Source: JAGVSR01 sp033765145
GTDB taxonomy: Bacteria > Pseudomonadota > Alphaproteobacteria > Rhizobiales > Hyphomicrobiaceae
Reading direction: 5' to 3'
DNA: 64,000 nucleotides
NCBI GenBank assembly: GCA_033765145.1
Contig: JANRIH010000015.1
Location: 156,543 to 220,542, forward strand
Shown: one piece after another, positions 24,930 through 33,987 of the stretch
How positions within the stretch are numbered: position 1 is the first letter of the stretch
How the letters are laid out: the number at the start of each line of letters is the position of its first letter
Program-made: the position numbers and the translations under genes
The notes under the pieces: generated by a model
Databases searched by the model: none
What the model saw: only the letters and a program-made list of their open reading frames with translations
What the model was told of the DNA's origin: nothing

Positions 24930-25351
24930 ACCACGTCGGTCCGTTCCCTCGTGCGCCATCGTCCGTCCTTTTTCACAAGGGATGCAGCGTGCGACGCCCG
25001 AGCACGCATTCGGCCCTCGGCCTTCTGCGAGCGGCGGACCTGAAGCCTCTGAAAATCTTCGCACTCTCGCGTCGTGGTTCGACACTGTTCTGACGGCGCC
25101 GGGCTTGCGGACGGCCTGCGCAAGCTGTGGACATGCTGTCAATCGTCGGCAGAGGTGCCACACACGCCCGCGCGTCGGAGTAGCGACGGCTGGCAAAACA
25201 CGGGATTGTTCCGCCGTGTAACTCCGTCAGTTTCTCCACGGTCGTGTTCGGCGTTTTCGTGCGCGTTTGCGTCATCCGCGCCGCTTCGAGTGCGCGAGGC
25301 CGATCCCTCAGAGATCCCTCGCTGCCCTACGCGGCCGAACAGGCAGGTGTC
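24930..25351. other. 422-bp gap between TadG-like gene and cpaC
   Basis: I see no supported gene. Short open frames on both strands have no family features. In complete Tad loci pilin or cpaB genes precede cpaC; neither a pilin-type hydrophobic segment nor a CpaB SAF domain is visible here. Confidence 0.4.
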
Positions 25352-26875
25352 ATGTTTCGTTTGTCGATCGAATTCGCGTTAAAGCGCGCGCGCTACGCTG
25401 TCCGTTGCTTCGCGCTTGCGGCGTGCGGCGCCGTGCTCGCGTCGGGCGTAGCGGCGGCGCAAGGTGCCGGACGGCCCGAGCCGCGCCACGATCCCGTGCA
25501 CCGATCCGAGATCACGCTCAATCCGAGCGAGAGCGGTTCGGTCAAGCGCATTACGATCGGTCTCGACAAGTCGGTGCTTGTCGAGTCGCCGGAAGACCTG
25601 CAAAACGTGCTCGTCTCCAATCCCGACATCGTGGATGCCGTCGTGCAGACGTCGCGGCAGGTCTATTTTCTCGCGAAGACCGTCGGGGACGCCAACGCCT
25701 TTCTCATCGCGCCCGACGGACGGCGCATTGCGCTCCTCGAAATCTCGGTGAAGCGCGATCTCACCGAACTCAACGACACGCTGTTGCGGCTGTTTCCCGG
25801 CGCCAAGATCCGCGCGGAGATGATGGGCGATACGGTCGTCCTCGCGGGCTCTGTCGCGAGCCCCGCGGATGCCAACCGTGCCGCCGAACTCGCGGGCCGC
25901 CTGGTCAAGTCGCGCGACAAGGTCGTCAACATGCTGGCGACGGACGCCAAAGAGCAGGTTCTGCTCAAGGTGCAGGTGGCGGAAATGCATCGCGACGGGC
26001 TCCGTCGCATCGGTGTCGATCTGCCGGGCATGGCGGTCAACGCGGGCAGTTTCACATTCACCAAGGTCATTCAGAACGGTTTTCCGGTGACGAGCCCGGT
26101 CGTTCCAGCGGCGGCATTGGCCGCACCCGGCGCCATTCCCCGCGTTGCGGCCGGATCGGCGTTCGCGCCGTCGTGGCAGGCAGGCGATCAATCGGTCACG
26201 GCGATGATCCAGGCGCTCGAACGGTCGGGCGTTCTCCGGACACTCGCCGAGCCTACACTGACGGCGATGTCGGGCGAGACGGCGAAATTCCTTGCGGGCG
26301 GCGAGTTCCCCGTGCCGGTGGCGCAGAACGAGAACACGATCACGGTCGACTGGAAGCAGTTCGGCGTCAACGTATCGTTCAAGCCCGTCGTCATGACCGA
26401 GGGGCGGATCAGCCTCACGATCTCGGCGGAAGTGAGCGAACTTGCGGTCGAAGGCTCGATCTCGCTCGGGTCGATCTCGCTTCCGGGCCTCAAGGTCCGG
26501 CGCGCGGAGACGACGCTCGAGATGCCGAGCGGGGCGACGCTTGCGATGGCGGGTCTGCTGTCTGACGAAACGCGGCAGAGCGTCGAGGGTGTCCCAGCCT
26601 TGAAGAATCTTCCAGTGCTCGGCGCACTGTTCCGCTCCAACGATTTCCGCAAGCGCGAGACGGAACTCGTGATCCTCGTGACGCCGTTCCTTGCGACACA
26701 TTCCGAGCCTGACGAGCTCGCGCGCCCCGGCGACGGCTTCGCGCCCGAGAGCGAACTCAAGGAACTCTTCTTCGGGCACATCAATCGCGTTTACGGCCAC
26801 GGCGGCGATCCGGCCAATCATCGGTATCGCGGCGACTACGGCTACATCATCGAATATCCGGGGGTGAAGGGATGA
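25352..26875 (+). CDS. cpaC: Tad pilus outer-membrane secretin CpaC/RcpA
   Basis: Forms the outer-membrane channel of the Flp/Tad pilus. The 507-aa precursor has a signal peptide (hydrophobic core about residues 20-34, AAAQG cleavage region), a first domain with SVLVESPEDLQNVLVSNP, a BON-like stretch (DTVVLAGSVASPADANRAAELA), and a secretin domain ending with VEGVPALKNLPVLGALFRS, the canonical secretin signature, and ELVILVTPFL. ATG 25352 follows AGGTGTC. The stop overlaps the cpaD start (ATGA). The rest of the Tad machinery (cpaA, B, E, F, tadB, C) is not nearby. Confidence 0.9.
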   Translation: MFRLSIEFALKRARYAVRCFALAACGAVLASGVAAAQGAGRPEPRHDPVHRSEITLNPSESGSVKRITIGLDKSVLVESPEDLQNVLVSNPDIVDAVVQTSRQVYFLAKTVGDANAFLIAPDGRRIALLEISVKRDLTELNDTLLRLFPGAKIRAEMMGDTVVLAGSVASPADANRAAELAGRLVKSRDKVVNMLATDAKEQVLLKVQVAEMHRDGLRRIGVDLPGMAVNAGSFTFTKVIQNGFPVTSPVVPAAALAAPGAIPRVAAGSAFAPSWQAGDQSVTAMIQALERSGVLRTLAEPTLTAMSGETAKFLAGGEFPVPVAQNENTITVDWKQFGVNVSFKPVVMTEGRISLTISAEVSELAVEGSISLGSISLPGLKVRRAETTLEMPSGATLAMAGLLSDETRQSVEGVPALKNLPVLGALFRSNDFRKRETELVILVTPFLATHSEPDELARPGDGFAPESELKELFFGHINRVYGHGGDPANHRYRGDYGYIIEYPGVKG

Positions 26876-27615
26876 CGACGGCGAATGGACATCGGTGCCA
26901 GGGGCTCGGTCAGCTTCGCACCGGAGCGCCGGCGTGGGTGGCGATCGCAATCGTGATCGGTCCGCTCCTCGGGGCCTGCGAGCGGCTCGACAATGTGACG
27001 GCCGTCGAACTCTCGGAACCCAAGACGCGGCATCCGATCGGGGCCTATCCCGAGACCAAGGCGCTTATCGTGGAGCTGGCGCCTGAAGGGCGTGGGCTCA
27101 CACCCAACCAGCGCGCTGACGTCTGGCGATTTGTCGACAGCTATCGCAAGGAGAGTACGGGACCGTTGCACATCGCGGGTCCCAGAAGCACCGGGGGGTA
27201 CATCGCGGCGTCGCGGTCACTGCGCGAAGTCCAGTCGATCGTCGCGGAGGTTGGTGTCGATCCTTCGGACGTCGTGGTGGCGCAGGGTGGGGGCGGCGGT
27301 CGCGGCGCTCCGGAGGTCCGTATCGCCTACGAGAAGCCGATCGCGGTGCCGCCCGAATGCCGCGACTGGGGCAGCAATCTCGGCGAGAACCGGGAGCGTC
27401 TGCCCTACAACGACTTCGGCTGCGCGACGCAGCGCAACCTCGCACTCACGGTTGCCAACGCGCGGGACCTCCGCCAGTCGCAGGATGAGACGCCGCGGTC
27501 GTCGGAACGACGCAGCAAGGCCTGGGGCGAGTATACAGGTTCTTCGAACTCGTCGACCTCGCCGGCAGCACCGGCGTCGAGCGGTGCCATGCAGCCGACG
27601 CCCGCGGTGCAATAG
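26872..27615 (+). CDS. cpaD: Tad pilus assembly lipoprotein CpaD
   Basis: A 247-aa protein with a lipoprotein-type signal (hydrophobic residues 21-34, lipobox LGAC near Cys36). The family core is visible: RHPIGAYPE, LTPNQRADVWRFVDSYR, SRSLREVQSIVAEVGVDPSDV, and the C-terminal NLGENRERLPYNDFGCATQRNLA, the most conserved CpaD element. The last ~40 residues are Ser/Pro-rich. It is coupled to cpaC by a 4-nt overlap. Confidence 0.87.
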   Translation: MTTANGHRCQGLGQLRTGAPAWVAIAIVIGPLLGACERLDNVTAVELSEPKTRHPIGAYPETKALIVELAPEGRGLTPNQRADVWRFVDSYRKESTGPLHIAGPRSTGGYIAASRSLREVQSIVAEVGVDPSDVVVAQGGGGGRGAPEVRIAYEKPIAVPPECRDWGSNLGENRERLPYNDFGCATQRNLALTVANARDLRQSQDETPRSSERRSKAWGEYTGSSNSSTSPAAPASSGAMQPTPAVQ

Positions 27616-27685
27616 TTGTTTGGTCGGCGCTCTCGCGCCATCCGGGAACCTTCTGTATTTAGAATGCCCGACTTGTTGAAAGTGA

Positions 27686-27729
27686 TTGGTCCCCGGTTTG
27701 CGCGGAACGCGCAAGACCGGGGTCTTCAC
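27686..27729. repeat. REP-like palindromic element, copy 1
   Basis: A 44-bp element with TTGGTCCCCGG at one end and CCGGGGTCTTCAC at the other, around a TTGCGCG...CGCGCAA core, so it folds as a long hairpin. The same layout recurs at 40566-40608 and, inverted, at 40648-40690. Confidence 0.7.
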
Positions 27730-27884
27730 GTGGAGCTGTTTGGCTTCACCAGCGCCTGACTTCGAGGGGTGAGTTCTTCGGTGGCGAACTGCTGTCTCCG
27801 TTTCTCTCCTGCCATCGCGATTGGAGGCCGCTCTTGCCATTCAATGGAGGGGTGTCGTAGTCGTGCCTCGCGCGGCTACGGCGT

Positions 27885-28589
27885 ATGGATCGAGAGCGCC
27901 GCCGACCGGAGCGGGGAAGACGGGTGAGTGATGAACTTTCCGAAAACGGGCTTCGTGTCGGCGAGCATGACCGAGCGATCCGGCGCACGGTCGCGCTCGT
28001 GGCGGCCCTCAATCTCGGCTACTTCTTCGTCGAGGCCTCGGTCGCAACCGCGATCGGCTCGGTCGCGCTCTTCGCCGACAGCGTCGATTTTCTCGAAGAT
28101 GCTGCGATCAATCTCCTGATCCTCATGGCGCTCGGCTGGAGCGCCGGATCGCGGCGGATCGTTGGACTCGGGCTCGCCGCACTCATCCTCGTGCCGGGCG
28201 CGGCCGCCCTGTGGACGGTCTACCAGAGGCTCACGGGTGATGGAGCAGCGCCCGATGCCGTTCTCCTGACGCTCACGGGGCTCGGCGCGCTGGCCGTCAA
28301 TGCAACGGCCGCGCTGCTGCTCGCGCGGGTCAGTAATGCAGGCGGCTCGCTAACGAAGGCGGCCTTTCTCTCCGCGCGCAACGACGTAGCGGCCAATATT
28401 GCGATCATCGGGGCCGGGCTGGCCGTGGCCGCCACTGGATCATTCTGGCCTGACGTCGTCGTCGGGCTCGGGATCGCGCTCATGAATCTCGATGCGGCGC
28501 GTGAGGTTGTCGAGGCCGCGCTCGGAGAACATGACGACGAGCATCGCTCCAACGAGAAACGGCCGGGTGCTTCAGACGCCCGGCCGTGA
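27885..28589 (+). CDS. Cation diffusion facilitator-like transporter
   Basis: A 234-aa membrane protein with about six hydrophobic segments. LGYFFVEASVATAIGSVALFADSVDFLEDAAIN corresponds to CDF helices I-II (quoted as the region 48-80), where the second metal-binding element normally reads SDAxHxxxD and here reads ADSVDFLED. A later SARNDVAANIAI replaces the usual HxxxD of helix V. There is no C-terminal cytoplasmic domain, and the metal ligands are atypical, so substrate and metal dependence are uncertain. An in-frame GTG at 27924 after GGGGAAG is a credible alternative start. Confidence 0.65.
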   Translation: MDRERRRPERGRRVSDELSENGLRVGEHDRAIRRTVALVAALNLGYFFVEASVATAIGSVALFADSVDFLEDAAINLLILMALGWSAGSRRIVGLGLAALILVPGAAALWTVYQRLTGDGAAPDAVLLTLTGLGALAVNATAALLLARVSNAGGSLTKAAFLSARNDVAANIAIIGAGLAVAATGSFWPDVVVGLGIALMNLDAAREVVEAALGEHDDEHRSNEKRPGASDARP

Positions 28590-28632
28590 CATGACTTTGG
28601 GTCGAGGGGCTGATCAGAGTCGCTTGATCGGG

Positions 28633-29574
28633 TTACTCCGGCGGGCCGAGCCGCATGATGGGTTCGGTTGACGTGTCCGCATTCGCCGAGCGGAAGGGCG
28701 AAGGTCCGTCCGAGGCCGCGCCGGTGCGCGATACCGACGCGCCTCCCGCTCCGCCGCGCGCTTGCAGGTTTTGGAAGTAGGCCACGTTCGCAGCGGCGCT
28801 GTCTGGCGGGAGACTGCGTTCGGCAATGGCCTTCGCTTCGCCGACCTTGCCGTTGAGGCCGAGGATCAGCGCGAGGTTCTGGCTCGCCTGCGGGTTCGTC
28901 GTTCGGTCCGCGGCCTGTCGCAGCAGACGCTCGGCCTCGCCGTGCTTGCCATCGAGGGCGTAGCTCAGGGCCAGATTGTTGAGGACGGCGGGCTCGTTCG
29001 GCGCGGCTTCGAGGGCCTTTCCGAGTTCAGCCTGGGCGGCGCCCTGGTTGCCGTTGGCGGAGAGGGCCGCGCCGTGTGCCGATCTCACCCGCCAGTCGGT
29101 TGCACCCTTTGTGATAGCGTCCTTCAAGAGCTGCTCGGCCTTCGCGGTCTGGCCGAGTTCCAGCGCCAGCATGCCGCGTTCCGAGAGAAGTGCCGGGTCG
29201 GTCGTGGCGCCATCCGATTTGTCGAGACCGGCGAGGGCCTCGGCCTTCTTGCCGCTTTCGCGGGCCGCGCGCGCCGCGCGAATGGCGGCGGCCGTTGCCG
29301 GCGATACCGCGATCTCACTCGCCGGGGCGGGGGCGGCAGTCGATGCCGTCTGCCTCGCGCCGGAAGTGACCGGCGGCAGGGCGGACGTGGTGATTTCACC
29401 GGTCGGAGCGGTTTCGGCCGCGTTCGATTGGGGCGTGTTCAAGGGGTTCGCCGCCATTTCGAGGCCGTTCTGCGCGCAGGCCGTGCACATGAGGGCCGCG
29501 GCCGTCGGAATGAGGATGTGCCGCACGGCTCGCGGGGCGGCAGACGTTTCGGCGCGGACGCCAACCATGGACAT
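28633..29574 (-). CDS. TadD-like tetratricopeptide-repeat lipoprotein
   Basis: A 313-aa protein with a lipoprotein signal (hydrophobic core about residues 18-30, lipobox TAC before AQNG), a Thr/Pro/Ala-rich spacer, and four to five TPR units from about residue 115 (LSERGMLALELGQTAKAEQLL, RVRSAHGAALSANGNQGAAQ, AVLNNLALSYALDGKHGEAE, ASQNLALILGLNGKVGEAK). TadD proteins of the Tad pilus share this build. Starts at 29574 or 29568 both follow GAGAGGG; the longer frame to 29634 lacks a ribosome site. It lies close to cpaC/cpaD but on the opposite strand. Confidence 0.75.
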   Translation of the reverse strand: MSMVGVRAETSAAPRAVRHILIPTAAALMCTACAQNGLEMAANPLNTPQSNAAETAPTGEITTSALPPVTSGARQTASTAAPAPASEIAVSPATAAAIRAARAARESGKKAEALAGLDKSDGATTDPALLSERGMLALELGQTAKAEQLLKDAITKGATDWRVRSAHGAALSANGNQGAAQAELGKALEAAPNEPAVLNNLALSYALDGKHGEAERLLRQAADRTTNPQASQNLALILGLNGKVGEAKAIAERSLPPDSAAANVAYFQNLQARGGAGGASVSRTGAASDGPSPFRSANADTSTEPIMRLGPPE

Positions 29575-29918
29575 GACCCTCTCACGTTGGGTCGCTCGGT
29601 GACAGTACAGGCCGATCGGCGGCCGGTCGGACAATCACGAGCGAAGCACTGACGCGGCAGGGGGCGCGGTGTGAGCCGCCGGATCGTGGAGCCCGCCTAC
29701 CTGATGGGAGGACGCTGCTGCGATTCGGACCGCCGGCCGGGCCTGGCCGGGGGGATGTGCACCGGCTGTCCCCGATATCCCCATGCCTGGGGCCGGTCTG
29801 GACATCGCGCTGCGCCGGGGCGCTGCACGGGGGCGCTGCAACTGGAGGCTTCGACTTGGTAGTTCAATTGACACGGCTGCTTCCCAGGATCGGGGTCGAA
29901 GCCCTAGACTCCCACGCG
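29575..29918. other. 344-bp divergent region TadD-like / diheme peroxidase
   Basis: Open reading continues upstream of the peroxidase start but with no homology. No repeat, RNA gene or confident promoter recognised. Confidence 0.35.
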
Positions 29919-31028
29919 ATGACGGCTTTCATGAAGAACAGAGTGTCGAGGGAGGTCGCGCGGACCCTGGCAGGCCCCGTGCGACCGGTGGTGCAGACGG
30001 CTAGTGCACTGGTCATCCGCGTTGTCGCGCTCGTGGCAGTCGCGCTTCTTGCGTCGGTCGCCTGTCGTGCCGACGATGGGCGGGACGCGCTGTGGAGGTC
30101 CATCTTCGCCCGCCCGGCCGATGCGTCGCCGGATCGCGCGGGACGCGAAGCCGATCCCAGAGCGGGTCTCGGGGCGCGTCTTTTCCGTGATCCGCGCCTT
30201 TCCGGTGCGACGACGCGCAGTTGCGCCAGTTGCCATCAGCCCGAACTTGGCTTCACGGACGGACTGCCCAAGGGCGCGGGGCTCGACGGCACTTTGCTCA
30301 AGCGAAACACGCCGACACTCCTCAACGCGCGGTGGGGGACGTCGTTCTACTGGGACGGCCGGATGCCAACTCTCGAAGCTCAGGCGCGTGTCCCCATTCT
30401 GGCGCCGAACGAACTCGGCGGCGATTTTGCGACCGTTGTGGCGCGCTTCGACGCCGACGCCGAGATGCGCCGCGGATTTGCCACGGCATTCCCCGACGCG
30501 CCGGACGTCTCGGAAGCAAACATTCTCGCCGCACTGGCCGCCTATGAGCGGACGCTCGTTTCGCCGCGAACGCGGTTCGATGCCTGGGTCGATGGCGACG
30601 ACGGCGCGCTCAATTCTGAAGAGCGGCAGGGTTTTGCCATCTTCGTCGGCAAGGGCGGGTGCGTGTCCTGCCATGGCGGGTGGCGGTTTACGGACGACGC
30701 CTTCCATGATATCGGCCTCGAGAGTTCCGACCCGGGACGCGGCGGCGTCGATCCTACGATCTCAGGCCTGCCAGCGTTCAAAACGCCAACGCTGCGGGAA
30801 CTCGCCCGGACCGCGCCCTACATGCACGATGGATCCCTGTCGACGCTCGACGACGTTGTTTCGCACTACGCCGGGAAAGTCCGATTCAGGGCCTCTCTCT
30901 CGCCCAATATCGTGCGCGGACTGAAACTCGACGCGCGGGAACGGGCCGCGCTCGTTGCATTTCTCGGGACGCTGTCGAGCGGAGAATCAATCGGTCCCGA
31001 ATCCGCGCCGTCTTCGGCCACTCGTTAG
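29919..31028 (+). CDS. Diheme cytochrome c peroxidase (CcpA/MauG family)
   Basis: Periplasmic H2O2 reductase or related diheme oxidase. The 369-aa precursor has a membrane/signal segment at about residues 28-48, then the two c-type heme sites CASCH (102-106) and CVSCH (248-252). Family motifs around them include ARLFRDPRLSG, LGFTDG, RNTPTLLNARW, FYWDGRMPTLEAQA and FKTPTLRELARTAPYMHDG, the last containing the Met/His region of the second heme. ATG 29919 is used; MKN at 29931 is the other possibility. Confidence 0.9.
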   Translation: MTAFMKNRVSREVARTLAGPVRPVVQTASALVIRVVALVAVALLASVACRADDGRDALWRSIFARPADASPDRAGREADPRAGLGARLFRDPRLSGATTRSCASCHQPELGFTDGLPKGAGLDGTLLKRNTPTLLNARWGTSFYWDGRMPTLEAQARVPILAPNELGGDFATVVARFDADAEMRRGFATAFPDAPDVSEANILAALAAYERTLVSPRTRFDAWVDGDDGALNSEERQGFAIFVGKGGCVSCHGGWRFTDDAFHDIGLESSDPGRGGVDPTISGLPAFKTPTLRELARTAPYMHDGSLSTLDDVVSHYAGKVRFRASLSPNIVRGLKLDARERAALVAFLGTLSSGESIGPESAPSSATR

Positions 31029-31293
31029 GCAAACGGCGCGCTTTCAGTCTGCGACAAGTGCTGCAGCGCAAAAAGCGCCTCGAAAAAACATGCAATCATT
31101 GCTTTGATTTAGGGCCTTTGTTTCGTTGTTGCCCTGTCTGTTTAATTCACAGGCAATGGTGCCGTTATTCTAATCTTGCGTGTTTCACCTTCGTGACATA
31201 TCCTTTCCTTCAATAAAAAGGCTACATGAGGGAAAGCGCCCTATCTGCAACCGGTCCCGGATTTCGGGGCCCTCGTTATGCAAAGGGTGCCTC
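31029..31293. other. AT-rich intergenic region
   Basis: 265 bp, clearly richer in A/T than its surroundings, with runs such as CGAAAAAACATG and CAATAAAAAGG. It probably carries the promoter of the 68-aa gene. No riboswitch recognised. Confidence 0.4.
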
Positions 31294-31500
31294 ATGTTGG
31301 AGCTTCTTGTTTCGGTCTGCCTCGTAAACGAGCCGTCACGCTGCCGTGAAGTCAGCCTTGCCTATGCCGAGGAAGGTCTGACGCCGATGCAATGCATGAT
31401 GGGTGCCCAGGCTGAAATTGCCAAGTGGATCGAGATACATCCCGAATATGCGCTGAAGCGCTGGACGTGCCAGCGTGCCGGCCGTTTCGCCAAGGCCTGA
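31294..31500 (+). CDS. Conserved small protein of unknown function (68 aa)
   Basis: Begins MLELLVSVCLVNEPSRCREV and contains LTPMQCMMGAQAEIAKW and HPEYALKRWTC, with four cysteines in this short length. ATG 31294 has AAAGGG 7 nt upstream, a good ribosome site. I recall very similar ~65-aa proteins annotated as hypothetical in many rhizobia, so it is probably a true conserved gene. The N-terminal hydrophobic stretch is too short for a clear signal peptide. Function unknown. Confidence 0.7.
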   Translation: MLELLVSVCLVNEPSRCREVSLAYAEEGLTPMQCMMGAQAEIAKWIEIHPEYALKRWTCQRAGRFAKA

Positions 31501-31651
31501 TCGACTGACACGCCCGGCAGCCCCTGCCTCGTTCCGCGTCGGCAGGGTGCCAATGCCGCAAATGGGCAAAGCTTAGCTTTTCCCAGGTGTTGACAGGCGG
31601 CATCGATCGCGCTTCCCCTCGGGGTCCAAAAAAGACCTCGGGAGGACATTG

Positions 31652-32944
<1,293 letters not shown>

Positions 32945-33153
32945 CGATTGTTGTCCGAAGTCTGCCACGATGCCGCGGCTCGGCCGGTTGGCGGACTTCG
33001 GAATCTCCCTCAAACTTGACAATGGTAGCTCTGAGCGCGGGCAGGTCCCATGCGACGACCGGCGTCATCGCGCCTTCCGCAGGGGCAACGATCGCGCAGG
33101 CGATACAATGGCCTGAATTTCATCCATTCCAGCAGCAGCGGGGGTTTCTGCAA

Positions 33154-33471
33154 ATGAATTACGAGGTCGTTCTTCAATTCGAGGACGACGGTCCTTCGAC
33201 GATCGAAAGCCTGATGGCGCTCGAGGATCGTCTCATCGACGCTCTCGACGGGTTTGCTGAGGTCGATGGGCATTCCGTCGGCGAAGAGGGCGTTTACATC
33301 ACGATCTTGGCCAAGGACCCGGTGGCACTCTGGGACAAGATCGAGCGGATGGTCGAGAAGGCGGCGGAGGACGATCTCGTCCTCATCGCGACCGCCTATC
33401 GGAAAGGGGAGGACGACGATTTCACCGTTCTCTGGCCGGCGGATTACGAGGGCGAGTTTTCTGTCGCCTGA
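33154..33471 (+). CDS. Small acidic hypothetical protein
   Basis: 105 aa, strongly acidic, no signal or membrane segment. The pattern is MNYEVVLQFEDDGPSTIESLMALEDRLIDAL, a beta strand VYITILAKDP, then WDKIERMVEKAAEDDLVLIATAYRK: an alternating alpha/beta fold of a small cytosolic protein. No family name recalled. The ATG is preceded by GGGGGTTTCTGCAA. Codon use fits neighbouring genes. Confidence 0.55.
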   Translation: MNYEVVLQFEDDGPSTIESLMALEDRLIDALDGFAEVDGHSVGEEGVYITILAKDPVALWDKIERMVEKAAEDDLVLIATAYRKGEDDDFTVLWPADYEGEFSVA

Positions 33472-33491
33472 AGGCAACGCGCCGCCGGATG

Positions 33492-33860
33492 TCAGCGTTC
33501 GATAAAACCCGGATAGAAGGACGGGGGCGTCGCGTAGTCCCCGCCAATGACGACGGCGACGATGCCCCAGCCGAACGTCAGAAGTGCTGCCGCCGCGACG
33601 AATGCCGCCAGCACGACGGCCGTCGTGTAAAGGCAGTAGCGATAGTCGGCGTTCGAGAGTGCGGCGGAGAGTGGATCGGCGGCGGTAGTCCGCAGGCTCG
33701 GAGCTGGCGTGTCGGGCATCAGATCGACGGTCAGACCGATCGGACAATCGAACGGCGCTGCAGAATGCGCGATCGACGATTGGGAGCCCTGAGCTCCGAG
33801 CGGTGTCCATTCGATCGGATGTCCAATCGTGGTGTCGATCGATCGGCGCGAGTTCGTCAT
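33492..33860 (-). CDS. Single-pass membrane protein, unknown
   Basis: 122 aa from the ATG at 33860, with one C-terminal transmembrane helix (AVVLAAFVAAAALLTFGWGI, about 83-102). The N-terminal two thirds are polar. The open frame extends upstream to 33965, but the extra residues are basic and dissimilar. Family not recognised. It converges on the 105-aa gene. Confidence 0.45.
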   Translation of the reverse strand: MTNSRRSIDTTIGHPIEWTPLGAQGSQSSIAHSAAPFDCPIGLTVDLMPDTPAPSLRTTAADPLSAALSNADYRYCLYTTAVVLAAFVAAAALLTFGWGIVAVVIGGDYATPPSFYPGFIER

Positions 33861-33987
33861 GATCCAGCGGCCCGGCTTCGCAACAATGAATGCGAATTTT
33901 ACCGTGATCGCGTTGCGCGCCAGTTGAGAATGTCGTCGCAATTTTATTGATCTTGACGCGTGCATTCGTCCGCGGGCGCGGCGGCGC

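Noticed and set aside
25379..26950. 523-codon reverse-strand open frame over cpaC
   Set aside because: Fully antisense to a secretin with clear motifs; Arg/His-rich composition and no recognisable domain.
31500..31651. Possible SAM-II riboswitch before metY
   Set aside because: The aptamer core GATTTAACC and its pseudoknot partner are missing. Only ordinary hairpins are present (CCCTGCC/GGCAGGG; AAAGC/GCTTT).
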